This document shows positions 19,327 to 29,440 of a DNA stretch of 64,000 nucleotides, piece after piece. The stretch spans positions 29,172 through 93,171 of the forward strand of contig JAIQFF010000003.1 in assembly GCA_020073395.1 (NCBI GenBank), in the 5' to 3' direction. The notes under the pieces are model-generated. The model ran no database searches, was not told the DNA's origin, and saw only the letters and a program-made list of their open reading frames with translations. The position numbers and the translations under genes were made by a program. The first letter of the stretch is position 1. Each line of letters starts with the position of its first letter. Source of the DNA: Terriglobia bacterium. Lineage in GTDB: Bacteria > Acidobacteriota > Terriglobia > Terriglobales > Acidobacteriaceae.

Positions 19327-19366
19327 GGACAGCCGCCCTCGGCTGTCCAGTCGAGAGAAGCTCGAC
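19327..19366. repeat. double REP hairpin GGACAGCC..GGCTGTCC / GTCGAG..CTCGAC
   Basis: Perfect inverted repeats; related copy at 47802-47842. Confidence 0.65.
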
Positions 19367-19391
19367 CATAGCGGAAGCAAGGATTTACGAC

Positions 19392-20072
19392 ATGACCAGA
19401 ATCCTGATTGTCGAAGACGAGCCCAACATGGTAGCGGGCCTGCGCGACAACTTCGAATTCGAAGGATATGACGTGATTACCGCTCCGGATGGCGTGGCTG
19501 GCCTGGAACGCGCCCTGAAGGAAGCTCCCGACCTGGTCATCCTCGACGTGATGATGCCCCGCATGAGCGGCCTCGACGTCTGCAAGCAGCTCAAGGCCAA
19601 GCGGCCCTCGGTGCCGATCATCATGCTGACGGCGCGCGGCCAGGAAGTGGACAAGGTAGTCGGCCTCGAGCTGGGTGCGGATGACTATGTCACCAAACCG
19701 TTTTCCATCCGCGAGTTGCTGGCCCGGGTGAAGGCAGTCCTGCGTCGCGCCAAGACTGTTCCCAAGGATCAGGAGCGGTATTCCTTTGGTGAAGTCGAGG
19801 TGAATCTGAAAAGTTGCCAGGTTTCACGCAGCGGCAAGGCCATGGATTTTTCGTCCAAGGAATTCGAGCTCCTGAAATATTTTCTGTGCCATCCCGGCGA
19901 GACTCTGAGCCGCGATCGCCTGCTTGAGGATGTGTGGGGCTATGAACGCTTTCCCACCACCCGCACCGTGGATGCGCACATTGTGCGCTTGCGGCAGAAG
20001 GTTGAACCGAAGCCGGACGAGCCTCGCTTCATCCTCACCGTGCACGGCACGGGTTACAAGTTCGTTGGGTAA
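19392..20072 (+). CDS. OmpR-family response regulator
   Basis: MTRILIVEDEPNMVAGLRDNFEFEGYDV...VILDVMMPRMSGLDVC; winged-helix TRTVDAHIVRLRQKVEP. Confidence 0.96.
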   Translation: MTRILIVEDEPNMVAGLRDNFEFEGYDVITAPDGVAGLERALKEAPDLVILDVMMPRMSGLDVCKQLKAKRPSVPIIMLTARGQEVDKVVGLELGADDYVTKPFSIRELLARVKAVLRRAKTVPKDQERYSFGEVEVNLKSCQVSRSGKAMDFSSKEFELLKYFLCHPGETLSRDRLLEDVWGYERFPTTRTVDAHIVRLRQKVEPKPDEPRFILTVHGTGYKFVG

Positions 20073-20078
20073 ACCGAT

Positions 20079-20747
20079 ATGAGTATGTCTGAGAGCGGCA
20101 AAATTCGTTTGACGCCATACCTGAACCGTCCGGTTCTGGCTTCCGGCAAGCCAGCCTCGGGCACGCCGATCCGGGTGGACGACTCCGCGCTGATTCGTCA
20201 GGCCCAGCAGGGGAATACGGCCGCCTTCGAAGAACTGGTGCGGCAGTATGATCGCGCCGTGCTGCGCCTGGCCATCCACCTTACCGGCTCGGCGGAAGAT
20301 GGGCAGGACATTTATCAGGAGGCGTTTCTGCGCGCCTATATCAATCTGGCACGCTTCCGTTTTGAGTGTTCCTTCTACACCTGGATCTATCGCATCGTCA
20401 CCAATCTCTGCCTGGATCACCTGCGCAAGAAGCATTCTCGCGGCCGGGACTTGAATACGACGGCTTCTCCCGATGGCGAGCAGGACGATCTGCTTGACCG
20501 CATGCCCGACCACAGCCCGAACGCCAGCCCGGAGCGAAGCTTTGCCGGACGCGAGCTGCAACAATGCATCGTTCGCGCCCTGGGTCGCCTCTCTCCCCGC
20601 GAACGGATGGTGTTCGAACTCAAGCACTACCACGGCATGAGGTTGCGCACGGTCGCCGGCATGCTTAATACGACGGAAGGCACAATCAAGAACACGCTGT
20701 TCCGCGCCACCCACAAACTGCGAACTCAACTCGCCGAAGTGCGCTGA
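20079..20747 (+). CDS. ECF-type RNA polymerase sigma factor
   Basis: LIRQAQQGNTAAFEELVRQYDRAVLRLA...YQEAFLRAYINLARFRFECSFYTWIYRIVTNLCLDHLRKK; sigma-4 region LSPRERMVFELKHYHGM. Confidence 0.94.
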   Translation: MSMSESGKIRLTPYLNRPVLASGKPASGTPIRVDDSALIRQAQQGNTAAFEELVRQYDRAVLRLAIHLTGSAEDGQDIYQEAFLRAYINLARFRFECSFYTWIYRIVTNLCLDHLRKKHSRGRDLNTTASPDGEQDDLLDRMPDHSPNASPERSFAGRELQQCIVRALGRLSPRERMVFELKHYHGMRLRTVAGMLNTTEGTIKNTLFRATHKLRTQLAEVR

Positions 20748-20861
20748 GTGTTGGTCGTTGGTCATTGGTCGTTGGCCCTTGGCTTTAACCAGGGGCACGG
20801 TTTTTCGCAGCTTCCTTTTTCTCGCCAGCCGCTCAGCTTCAACTCCGGCCAACGGCCAACT

Positions 20862-21266
20862 TCAATCCGAGCCGGCACTAATGTTTCCCCGCTCCGGAGG
20901 TTCCGGATCAAAGGCCTGGTCCAGATAGATCCAGAGGACGCGGGCGAACAGTGAAATGGTCGGCGCGAGGGGAACGAACAACACGACCGCCCAGGTCACG
21001 TCTTTAGTGATCCACCAGCCGGTAATGGCCCACAACAGGGCTGCGATCAGCGCGATGGTCGCAAGCGCCAGGCCAAAGCTGATGTACATGGCCCCCAGGA
21101 AGTATCCCTCCTCCCGCTGAAATTTCAGGTCGCAGATAGAACAGCGCGGGCACATCTTCGGAAAACCTCGGAAGATGGAATAAGGGAAAATTCCTCCCAT
21201 GCGGCAACGGGGACAACGCTGCCGAAAAATTCCTCCCAAGGTTGACGATTTTGTCCTGCTTTTCAT
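20862..21266 (-). CDS. DUF983-like small membrane protein with Cys-rich motifs
   Basis: RQRCPRCRMGGIFPYSIFRGFPKMCPRCSICDLKFQREEGYFLGAMYISFG. Confidence 0.85.
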   Translation of the reverse strand: MKSRTKSSTLGGIFRQRCPRCRMGGIFPYSIFRGFPKMCPRCSICDLKFQREEGYFLGAMYISFGLALATIALIAALLWAITGWWITKDVTWAVVLFVPLAPTISLFARVLWIYLDQAFDPEPPERGNISAGSD

Positions 21267-21321
21267 GGAAAGAAATCTTAAAATCCTGAAAGAGATTCTG
21301 TCGATAACACGGGAGGCCATT

Positions 21322-22080
21322 ATGGCTAGCACTACCGAGATTGCACCGGACGTCTACCGGATTTCGATCTACGCCCCATGGGGCGATTTACAGTTCAATC
21401 ATTTTCTAATCAAGGATCAGGAGCCGCTCTTATTTCATACCGGACTTCGAGGTATGTTCGCGGAAGTTCGAGAAGCGGTGTCAAAGCTTATCAGGCTGAC
21501 CGACTTGAGGCATATCTCCTTTAGTCACTTTGAGTCGGACGAGTGCGGATCGCTCAACGACTGGTTGGCCGTGGCGCCTCACGCCGATGTTGTGTGCAGC
21601 CAGGTGGGAGCGCTGGTTTGCGTGAACGACTTCATTGGACGCGAGGCCCATCCCCTGGCCGATGGAGAAACATTTTCGACTGGCAAATACCGCTTCCGCT
21701 ATTGCCGGACCCCACATCTACCGCACGGCTGGGATGCCGGTCTGCTCTTCGAGGAAACCCAAAAGACACTCCTGTGTTCAGACTTGTTCCATCAGACGGG
21801 AGATCTTGAACCACTGACAGAATTGGACGTAGTGGGCAGATCGCTAGAGGCGATGCGCGGCTACCAGGCTGGAATCCTGGCAGACTATGTGCCCTACACC
21901 GGCGCAACCTCAAATAACCTGCATAAGCTGGCCAGCCTTAAGCCGGACACTCTGGCCATCATGCATGGATCGAGTTTTAAAGGCGACTGTGGGCGCGCCC
22001 TGATTGAACTGGACCAGGCGTTCGAGCAGGTCTTCGGCAAGCAGGACACCAAACGGACGCCAGATCGCGCCGCTGGGTAG
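21322..22080 (+). CDS. MBL-fold metallo-hydrolase / oxygen-binding di-iron-like
   Basis: MASTTEIAPDVYRISIYAPWGDLQFNHFLIKDQEPLLFHTGLRGMF; HISFSHFESDECGSLNDWL; HLPHGWDAGLLFEETQKTLLCSDLF; MHGSSF. Confidence 0.85.
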   Translation: MASTTEIAPDVYRISIYAPWGDLQFNHFLIKDQEPLLFHTGLRGMFAEVREAVSKLIRLTDLRHISFSHFESDECGSLNDWLAVAPHADVVCSQVGALVCVNDFIGREAHPLADGETFSTGKYRFRYCRTPHLPHGWDAGLLFEETQKTLLCSDLFHQTGDLEPLTELDVVGRSLEAMRGYQAGILADYVPYTGATSNNLHKLASLKPDTLAIMHGSSFKGDCGRALIELDQAFEQVFGKQDTKRTPDRAAG

Positions 22081-22083
22081 AAT

Positions 22084-22377
22084 CTACTTTTGCGGTGTCG
22101 GTTCGTCCGCAACTACTAACTGGGCCTTCGGGGCTTCAGCGTGAGCGGCGCGGGCCCGGCGGGCAATTTCTCCCAAAGATGGATTCAATTGTGGCAACGC
22201 CTTAGGCTGCACAACGGGAGCAGGCCGTTGGGGCGAGCCGGTGGCAATGATCTGCTCTCTGGATACTTGCGACGCCGAGACCGGGTCCTGCGGCAGGGCG
22301 CCGCGTTTTAGTTCTTGCGCGAATCCTGTGGCCATCAGCATTAGACCGGCGATGAGTAGTTTCAACAATGTCTTCAT
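22084..22377 (-). CDS. small secreted hypothetical protein
   Basis: Signal peptide MKTLLKLLIAGLMLMATGFAQ. Confidence 0.5.
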   Translation of the reverse strand: MKTLLKLLIAGLMLMATGFAQELKRGALPQDPVSASQVSREQIIATGSPQRPAPVVQPKALPQLNPSLGEIARRARAAHAEAPKAQLVVADEPTPQK

Positions 22378-22602
22378 AAACCTTAATTCTTTGTCTTTGT
22401 GGGTCCGTACCCTTTTGATCTTGCTGGTGAATATAGTGCACTTTTGATACCACGAGCCATCAGTGTATCTCTATGAAAACAAGGTTGATAGTGTGAGCCC
22501 AAGGTGCGCGGAGGAGAGCCGTGGAAGCGATTTTCCACTTTGGGGTGGAAGTGATTTTCCTGGCGGGCGAGAAATGGGAGGAACGCTTTAGACTGTAAGC
22601 TC

Positions 22603-23325
22603 ATGCCTTCGTCCATTCCAGATATGCGCCCCACCCCGGTTGAGCCTGAAGTGGTGCGGATCCCAGCGGGCTGGTTCTGGATGGGATCTGCAACCGGGCA
22701 GGACAACGAACGTCCCGTTCATCGCGTGTGGGTGGATGAATTTCTCCTGGCGTCCTGCGCCGTGACGAATGCCGCCTACGCTCACTTCGTACGCGCCACG
22801 GGAGATCCCCCGGCGCCGTTTTGCGGGGACCCTGCTTTCAATCATCCGGAACAGCCAGTGGTCGCCGTTTCCTGGTTTGAGGCGGTCAAGTATTGCGAAT
22901 GGCTCAGCCTGACTAGTGGCTCGATTTGGCGCTTGCCGACCGAGGCTGAGTGGGAACGGGCAGCCCGCGGCGGCGTTGAAAATCAGCTCTATCCCTGGGG
23001 AGACGACCCGCCGCAGTCATTGCCGGATTACGAACAACGTTGGAAGAAGGGTCCGGAGCCGGTGGGCCAGTACGCACCCAATGCCCTTGGGCTTTATGAC
23101 ATCTGCGAAAACGTGCACGAATGGTGCAGCGACTGGTATCAGGCCGACTACTATGCGATTTCGACCGAGCGCAATCCTGTAGGTCCTGACCGCGGCGACC
23201 GTCGGGCATCGCGGGGTGGTTCCTGGCGCCATCACGTCAAAGCGAGCCGGTGCGCGGCCCGCTCCAGCATCCCGCCGGAATTTCACTACGCCGATTACGG
23301 ATTCCGTGTGGCCTGTAGTTTGTAG
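22603..23325 (+). CDS. SUMF1/formylglycine-generating-enzyme-domain protein
   Basis: IPAGWFWMGSATGQDNERPVHRVWVDEFLLASCAVTNAAY; PVVAVSWFEAVKYCEWLS; WRLPTEAEWERAARGG; ENVHEWCSDWY; RASRGGSW; GFRVA. Confidence 0.9.
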   Translation: MPSSIPDMRPTPVEPEVVRIPAGWFWMGSATGQDNERPVHRVWVDEFLLASCAVTNAAYAHFVRATGDPPAPFCGDPAFNHPEQPVVAVSWFEAVKYCEWLSLTSGSIWRLPTEAEWERAARGGVENQLYPWGDDPPQSLPDYEQRWKKGPEPVGQYAPNALGLYDICENVHEWCSDWYQADYYAISTERNPVGPDRGDRRASRGGSWRHHVKASRCAARSSIPPEFHYADYGFRVACSL

Positions 23326-23615
23326 CGCCGCCGTCCCGCCGACTGCCGCAAGGGCGTCCTTCGACTTTGCTAAGGACAAGCCTCGTCCTCGCCAGATGTG
23401 AAGCAGAGAAAAAATCATCCCCCAACCTGGCCTGAGGGACGTCAGTCCCGAAGAGCCCAAACTGAGCGAAGTCGAAGGGATCTGGGGCGCAGGCGTACAA
23501 CTCCGGCCAGGTGCACATCCGCTCCACGCCAGATGCTTCGCAAGCTCAGCATGACGCCTTGGATCAGGAGCGAACCTCAACCCACCACTAAAACCTGCGG
23601 GACGTTCCCCGAAGT

Positions 23616-23969
23616 CTAGCCACGGTCTCTCCCCGTTCCCGCCAACCAGCGGAAGAACATGTTGACCAGGGCCAGCACGATCGCGCCCAGGAAGGCGGCG
23701 CCGAAAGTATCTACATGGAAGCCGGGTACTACCGCTGAAGCCAGTTCGATCATGGCCGCATTGATCACCAGCCAGAATAATCCCAGAGTGAGCAGGACTA
23801 GGGGAAAGGTGACGATTTTCAGGAATACTCCTAGGGTAGCGTTGACGAAGCCGATCACCAGCGCCGCAATCAACGCTGCCAGCGGTCCGCTAACGTGAAA
23901 GCCCGGCACCAGCCGGGCTACGATCCAGACCGCCAGCGCGCTTAAAGCCCAGTTCAGGAGATGTTTCAT
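23616..23969 (-). CDS. phage holin family 4/YvlD-like membrane protein
   Basis: KHLLNWALSALAVWIVARLVPGFHVSGPLAALIAALVIGFVNATLGVFLKIVTFPLVLLTLGLFWLVINAAM. Confidence 0.9.
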   Translation of the reverse strand: MKHLLNWALSALAVWIVARLVPGFHVSGPLAALIAALVIGFVNATLGVFLKIVTFPLVLLTLGLFWLVINAAMIELASAVVPGFHVDTFGAAFLGAIVLALVNMFFRWLAGTGRDRG

Positions 23970-24303
23970 GGCACTCTCCGAAAATAACGGTGACTATAGA
24001 CCGCCTTCCGGCGGCGCGCAACTTGCGCGGCGAGCCTGGGGTGGAGCAGGGCCTTGGCCCTGCAATGGGCTCTGCCTCCCATTTTTCCTTGTCTTTCTGA
24101 GCGCAGTCGAAGGATCCCTATAAACGGATGAGTTCGCAGCCCGGCGAGGTCTCCGACGTCAGCATTTCGAGCCGCGCTCGCGAGCAGCCAACCACAGGCG
24201 CTGAAGCGCCACGGCGTTCCAGCGTCTGGCGGCACGAAGTAAACTCGTCCTTCCCAATCTTCGCGGACGCAGGTGAAAGCCGTGCCCTTGCGGCGTGTGC
24301 AGG

Positions 24304-24963
24304 CTAGAGGTGTTCTTTGCGGCGACGAAGCAGGGCAGCACCCAGAGCCCCGCCCAATCCAGAGAAGATTACAAAGGCCACCAGTGTAGTGATCAGTGCC
24401 ATGCTGAGCAGCAAGACGACGCCCTGAGGAGACTTGAGAAATTCCACGACCTGATGGGTTTGCGGATCTGGATTGCGGGCCGCGGCTTGCTCGACTCCAG
24501 CGATCAGATCTTCGCGGACCCTGTCCCATCCGTGGAACAGCAGAGTGCGGATGGCGAGCACGATGGCAAGAAGACCGCTGCCCAGAACGCCGGTAACCAT
24601 GCCGAGGCGGGCTCCCATCCCCGGAGTGACGCGGGCCGCCGGGACCCGGCGCCGGTAAAAGACCACCGACAGACTGCCGCCGATCAGCATCCCCAATCCG
24701 AGGCCGGCAAAAGGAGTAATCATGAGCAGGGCTGCGATCAGACCGGCCAGGGCCGTGGCCGGCCAGGCCTGTGACCATTCAATCCGTGTCCCGAGCGATG
24801 CGCCGAGATAAGCTGGCAGCGGTGGAATGAACGATTCAGAGGTGGTCCCCGAAGCCGGTACTGTCTCCGCCACAGCCACCCGAATTTGCGGCGCATTGCA
24901 CTGTGGGCAGAAGGCGGTGCCTTGTTCCACGGCAGCACCACATCGATGACAGGGATACTCCAC
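24304..24963 (-). CDS. zinc-ribbon membrane protein, hypothetical
   Basis: N-term YPCHRCGAAVEQGTAFCPQCNAPQI; several TM segments. Confidence 0.75.
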   Translation of the reverse strand: MEYPCHRCGAAVEQGTAFCPQCNAPQIRVAVAETVPASGTTSESFIPPLPAYLGASLGTRIEWSQAWPATALAGLIAALLMITPFAGLGLGMLIGGSLSVVFYRRRVPAARVTPGMGARLGMVTGVLGSGLLAIVLAIRTLLFHGWDRVREDLIAGVEQAAARNPDPQTHQVVEFLKSPQGVVLLLSMALITTLVAFVIFSGLGGALGAALLRRRKEHL

Positions 24964-25021
24964 TGAGTCTCAAGTTACAGCAGGGCAGCGAGATGAGGCA
25001 AGGATGGGGGGATTGCGGATT

Positions 25022-25086
25022 TCTACAATCTGAAATCTACAATCTGAAATCTACAATCTGAAATCTACAATCTGAAATCTACAATC
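25022..25086. repeat. tandem repeat, 14-bp unit TCTACAATCTGAAA, about 4.6 copies
   Basis: Perfect tandem copies visible in sequence. Confidence 0.97.
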
Positions 25087-25093
25087 CCCTGCC

Positions 25094-25723
25094 TCAGATG
25101 GTGTCCTTGCCGCCTCGCACCTGAACATAGACCAGACCGAAATCCGAGCCTTTGCCGTCGTCACCGGGTTTGATGGAGGCGATGTGCTGGTTCTGCTCGG
25201 TACCGACTTTCAGTTCCACCGTCTTGCCGTTCTGGTCTCCCTCGCACTTCAGTCGTTCGGAATGGCCAGAATGATCGCCGGGCTTCATCATTGCGCCAGC
25301 GTGATTGCCAGTGGTGTGGCATTCCAGCACGTCGCCATATTTCTTGAGCTGGTCCTTGTAGTAAGCGATGATTTTTTCGGGCGGATCGTCGGACAAGTAT
25401 TCGATGGCCACCACTTTCAGGCCGAAGAGGCCGCTGGAAATATTGACGTGGGCGTTGTTGTCGTGGTCGTCGTCGCCATGCTCCTTACGGCGTGCGCCGG
25501 GATAAACTGGGAGACCGATGTCGCGGACGTCGGCGTCCTTGGAGACGTGAAGCGCCCCCATGGGTGTCTCGATATCCACGTTCTTTTCCTGCCCTTCACT
25601 GTCCTTCTTCACGTTGACGCTGCAGCCGGGCAGGGCCAGCAAGACGCCGAAGGCAAAGACAAAAACACAGGTGAGAACAAAGATCGGACGGGAATCACCG
25701 TTTAGCGGCTGTGGTATGCGCAT
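25094..25723 (-). CDS. hypothetical lipoprotein
   Basis: Lipobox FGVLLALPGCSVN; start at 25723 overlaps the upstream gene stop. Confidence 0.6.
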   Translation of the reverse strand: MRIPQPLNGDSRPIFVLTCVFVFAFGVLLALPGCSVNVKKDSEGQEKNVDIETPMGALHVSKDADVRDIGLPVYPGARRKEHGDDDHDNNAHVNISSGLFGLKVVAIEYLSDDPPEKIIAYYKDQLKKYGDVLECHTTGNHAGAMMKPGDHSGHSERLKCEGDQNGKTVELKVGTEQNQHIASIKPGDDGKGSDFGLVYVQVRGGKDTI

Positions 25724-27599
25724 ATTGCGATCCTTCCTGGGCGATTTGTGCCGGGCGCTCAATGCCGGCGCCACGTTGAGCGATATGGGGAATGCTGACC
25801 GGCAGGTGGCCGCGAATGGCAATCTGGCCAAAAAGAGCTTTGACCGCGCTGATCTCCGAGATGCCGGCATTGGAAAAAGTACAAAGATAATTCTGTATCG
25901 CGGGAAAATCCTGTGCCACGTACGGATTCCCCATGGCCAGGACCGCAGTTTTGGCTGCAGCACGATCCAATATCGACTGCAACAGCGTGGCACTGGCATC
26001 ATTGAGCGCAACCGAATTCGTGGGACCGTTCGAGCCTGGGATGGCTTTGCCTGCGGTCGGCACGACGTAAACCGCCGCGATCACGGACTCCGCCTGGTCC
26101 ACAGCCTTCAGTATCTCGTCCGACATGAGATTTGCGATGCGTGGATCCACGTAAATCACGTTGGCATCGGGCACGCGGGCCTTGATTGCCTGTTCCAGAG
26201 CACGACCGGCTTCGGTGCGCACGTCGTCAGAAAGCACCACGGCCACTACCCGGTTGTGCACTTCTACCACCTGTTGATACGGAAGCCCGTTCTTAACAGT
26301 TCCCGATTGTTTCAAGGGCAGCAGCTTGCCGTTGTCCCGCACCAGGGTAATGGCGTCGTCGGCGATCTGCTGGCCCAGGGCCAGGTTCTCCGGCTTGCCG
26401 ACGATTTCAGGCAGAGTGTCAACATCCACCATTCGGGCCTTGTCGAGCCTCAGTGCGGCTTTTGCCTTCAATAGCTTGAGGACCGAGGCATCGAGTTGGG
26501 CGGAGGGAATTTCTCCGCTGCGGGCGGCCTCGAGGACGGCATTGTAAGACGCTTCCAGGTCGGCCGGGATGAGCAGCAGATCGCTGCCGGCCTTGAAGGC
26601 GTCCACGGCGGCGCGACCGATATTGGCGGAGTACAGACGGGTCAAACCGGCCATGTCGAGCGCATCGGTAACCACGATGCCCTGAAAGCCGAGTTGGTGC
26701 TTGAGCAGGTCGGAGACGATCGCGGGAGAAGTTGTGGCCACACGGTTGGGGTCGGGTTCGAGCGCGGGGACGGTGACGTGCGCCACCATGACAGAATCGA
26801 CTCCCGCCGCGATGGCCTTGCGAAAGGGCGGCAGTTCAATGGAATTCAGACGCGCCCGGTCTCCAGTGACCTGGGCCACGCTGAGGTGGGAATCGGTCGC
26901 GGTATCTCCGTGGCCGGGGAAATGCTTGGCCGTGGTCATCATTCCTGCGGCGCGCGCTCCCCGGATGTACGCGGCGACAAGATCTCCAACCTGCTCGGGA
27001 TCTTCTCCGAAAGAACGTGTGTTGATGATGGGGTTCGCCGGATTGGAGTTCACGTCGGAATCGGGAAAGAAATTCCAGTGCACGCCGACGGCGCGAGCCT
27101 CCTCGGCCGTGATGCGCCCGAAGGCTTTAGCGTAATCTTCCTTTCCAGCCGCACCGAAGGCCATGGCATGCGGGAACGGGGTTGCGCCCCGAAGGCGCAT
27201 GGTCACTCCGCGCTCAAAGTCGGCGGCGAAGAGCAGCGGTAGTTTTGAGTCCTGCTGCAGCCGATTGAGCAGTTCGGCAGCCTCATAGGGCTCGCTGCGA
27301 TAGAGGAATGGAGGCTCCCAAGGGACCGTCATAGCGAATGAGCCGATGTGATATTTGCTCATGCTGTCACGCAGTTGCAGATATTCGGGACTGTTTACAT
27401 TGAGAAACTCCGCCCGCACCCAGACCATGAACAGCTGTCCAACTTTTTCTTCCAGAGAAAGCTTGCGGAGGGTCTTCTGCGCCCACTTTTCGCCGCCATG
27501 GTCGAGATAGATGGGTCCAGGGTGTTGATATCTTTCTTTGGCCAAGCTAGACACAGTGGCGGACACGAGCAGGATGAAAACAGCCAGGGTTCGAATCAT
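25695..27599 (-). CDS. glycoside hydrolase family 3 (beta-N-acetylhexosaminidase-like)
   Basis: LPLLFAADFERGVTMRL; KHFPGHGDTATDSHLSVAQV; GIVVTDALDMAGL; signal peptide from 27599. Confidence 0.92.
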   Translation of the reverse strand: MIRTLAVFILLVSATVSSLAKERYQHPGPIYLDHGGEKWAQKTLRKLSLEEKVGQLFMVWVRAEFLNVNSPEYLQLRDSMSKYHIGSFAMTVPWEPPFLYRSEPYEAAELLNRLQQDSKLPLLFAADFERGVTMRLRGATPFPHAMAFGAAGKEDYAKAFGRITAEEARAVGVHWNFFPDSDVNSNPANPIINTRSFGEDPEQVGDLVAAYIRGARAAGMMTTAKHFPGHGDTATDSHLSVAQVTGDRARLNSIELPPFRKAIAAGVDSVMVAHVTVPALEPDPNRVATTSPAIVSDLLKHQLGFQGIVVTDALDMAGLTRLYSANIGRAAVDAFKAGSDLLLIPADLEASYNAVLEAARSGEIPSAQLDASVLKLLKAKAALRLDKARMVDVDTLPEIVGKPENLALGQQIADDAITLVRDNGKLLPLKQSGTVKNGLPYQQVVEVHNRVVAVVLSDDVRTEAGRALEQAIKARVPDANVIYVDPRIANLMSDEILKAVDQAESVIAAVYVVPTAGKAIPGSNGPTNSVALNDASATLLQSILDRAAAKTAVLAMGNPYVAQDFPAIQNYLCTFSNAGISEISAVKALFGQIAIRGHLPVSIPHIAQRGAGIERPAQIAQEGSQYAHTTAAKR

Positions 27600-27648
27600 G
27601 GAAGGACGATAGCACGGAGTCGATTGGATGTCAGGATTAGCACCGCAA

Positions 27649-27830
27649 GTGTGGTCGGACACTCTTGTCCGACGCCTTTGATTTAGATTTTGATTTAGAT
27701 TTTGACTTAGATTTTGGCTCGAACACCCAGGTCCAAACCGGACAGTCCGCGGCAGGTTTTCCAAGAGTCAGATCAAAATCAACGTCAAAAGCAACGTCAA
27801 AAGCGTCGGACAAGAGTGTCCGACCCACAC
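27649..27830. repeat. MITE/REP-like palindromic element (family A, copy 2)
   Basis: 27/28-bp terminal inverted repeat GTGTGG(G)TCGGACACTCTTGTCCGACGC; interior GATTTAGATTTTGATTTAGATTTTGA and GATCAAAATCAACGTCAAAAGCAACGTCAAAAGC. Confidence 0.9.
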
Positions 27831-27838
27831 ACACGGGA

Positions 27839-29413
27839 TCAGTTTTTGTGGGCCCGCTGCCTGGCGAATTCTTCCACCCGCTCGCGCACGCTGAGTACGT
27901 GCCTGGGCAGCTTGAGCCGGCTGCCTTCTTCGAGGATGGGAATCAGCTTGTCGAATTCCGGCCCGGAGTGTGAACCGGTGATCACGATGCGAATGGGATG
28001 AAACAATTCTTTCCCCTTTGCCCCCGTCTCTGCCTTTACTTCATTCACGATCTGTTTGAATTTTTCCGGAGTGAACTGCGCCGCTGTGGCGGATTCGTCT
28101 TCCAGAATCTTGACCGTGAATCTACCCAGGACAGCGTCGGTGTTGGCCCAGCCGAGCACCTCGGCATTGTCGGGAGCGGCCAGGGCGGCCTTCGGATCGT
28201 AGTTGAAGATCAGCGCGGCGCGGTCGGGCAATTGCTCCATGCGGTCAACAGATGGAGCTAACAGCTCCGTGACCTTGGTGAGCCAGAGTTGTAGTTCGTC
28301 ATCAAGATGAATGACCGGAAAGCTTTCTGCAGTCAGCCACTTCGCATCCGCAAGCTCGATGTAAACTGCCTTGGAGAGGAACCACGCGCCCAGTGCCGTA
28401 AGATTTCCCACCGGCCAACTCTTGATGTAGTGCCGGTTCAACCAGAACAGTTTTTCCATGTCGAACATGGCCGCTGCCGGCGTCACCCGCTCGAGCGAAA
28501 ATTCTTTCTTCAACTCCTCGGGGCTGAAGATTTCCCGAGTGCCGCCGGTCGGCGCCCATCCCAACAGCGCCAGATAGTTCACCAGCGCCTCGGGCAACAC
28601 ACCCATGTCGCGAAAATTGGCAATCGAAGTAGCGCCGTGCCGTTTGGAAAGTCGCTCCCGGTCGCTGCCCAAAATGGTCGAGAGGTGAGCGAACTCGGGA
28701 ACGGGCCAGCCCAGTGCCTCGTACAGCGCAACCTGTTTCGGCGTATTCGAAAGATGATCGTCGCCGCGGATCACGTGCGTGATCTTCATCAGCGCGTCGT
28801 CGATCACTACCACGTAGTTGTACACCGGCATTCCGTTCGAGCGCAGGATGATCGGATCGCTCACCACTTCGTTCGAAAATTCCACGTCGCCATGCACAAT
28901 GTCGTGAAAGCGGATGGGATGCTCGGGAATTCTCAGCCGGATGGCGCAGGACTCTCCCGAGGTTCGACGCTGACTGGCTTCGGCTGGATCGATGGCGCGG
29001 CATTTGCCGGAATAGATGGGCTGACGATGCTCGGCCTGGGCCCGTTCGCGCTCCTTCTGCAAATCTTCTTCGCTGCAGAAACACAGATAGGCCTTGCCCT
29101 GATCTACCAGGCGCTCGGCGTGCTCCCGGTAGATGTCCAGACGCTCGGACTGGCGATAGGGCGCATACGGTCCGCCCAGGTCGGGCCCTTCATCCCAGTC
29201 CAGACCCAGCCACTTGAGGTCGGCAATAAGCTGGTCTTCGAAACGGGCCTCGCTGCGTTCAACGTCGGTGTCTTCGACGCGAAGCACCATGGTGCCGCCC
29301 TTCTTTCTGGCGAAAAGCCAGTTGAACAAGGCGGTACGTGCATTGCCAACGTGCAGATGACCGGTGGGGGAGGGCGCAAAACGTACGCGGACAGGAGAAG
29401 TCGGAGCCACCAA
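27839..29413 (-). CDS. gltX: glutamate--tRNA ligase
   Basis: [52 protein letters not shown]. Confidence 0.97.
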   Translation of the reverse strand: MVAPTSPVRVRFAPSPTGHLHVGNARTALFNWLFARKKGGTMVLRVEDTDVERSEARFEDQLIADLKWLGLDWDEGPDLGGPYAPYRQSERLDIYREHAERLVDQGKAYLCFCSEEDLQKERERAQAEHRQPIYSGKCRAIDPAEASQRRTSGESCAIRLRIPEHPIRFHDIVHGDVEFSNEVVSDPIILRSNGMPVYNYVVVIDDALMKITHVIRGDDHLSNTPKQVALYEALGWPVPEFAHLSTILGSDRERLSKRHGATSIANFRDMGVLPEALVNYLALLGWAPTGGTREIFSPEELKKEFSLERVTPAAAMFDMEKLFWLNRHYIKSWPVGNLTALGAWFLSKAVYIELADAKWLTAESFPVIHLDDELQLWLTKVTELLAPSVDRMEQLPDRAALIFNYDPKAALAAPDNAEVLGWANTDAVLGRFTVKILEDESATAAQFTPEKFKQIVNEVKAETGAKGKELFHPIRIVITGSHSGPEFDKLIPILEEGSRLKLPRHVLSVRERVEEFARQRAHKN

Positions 29414-29440
29414 AGGATGTTAGCAGACCACCACGACTCA

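Noticed and set aside
23966-24778. 270-aa minus-strand ORF
   Set aside because: Mostly a frame-shifted reading of the zinc-ribbon membrane gene; only its C-terminal part (GTAFTCVREDWEGRVYFVPPDAG) looks protein-like, too weak to call.
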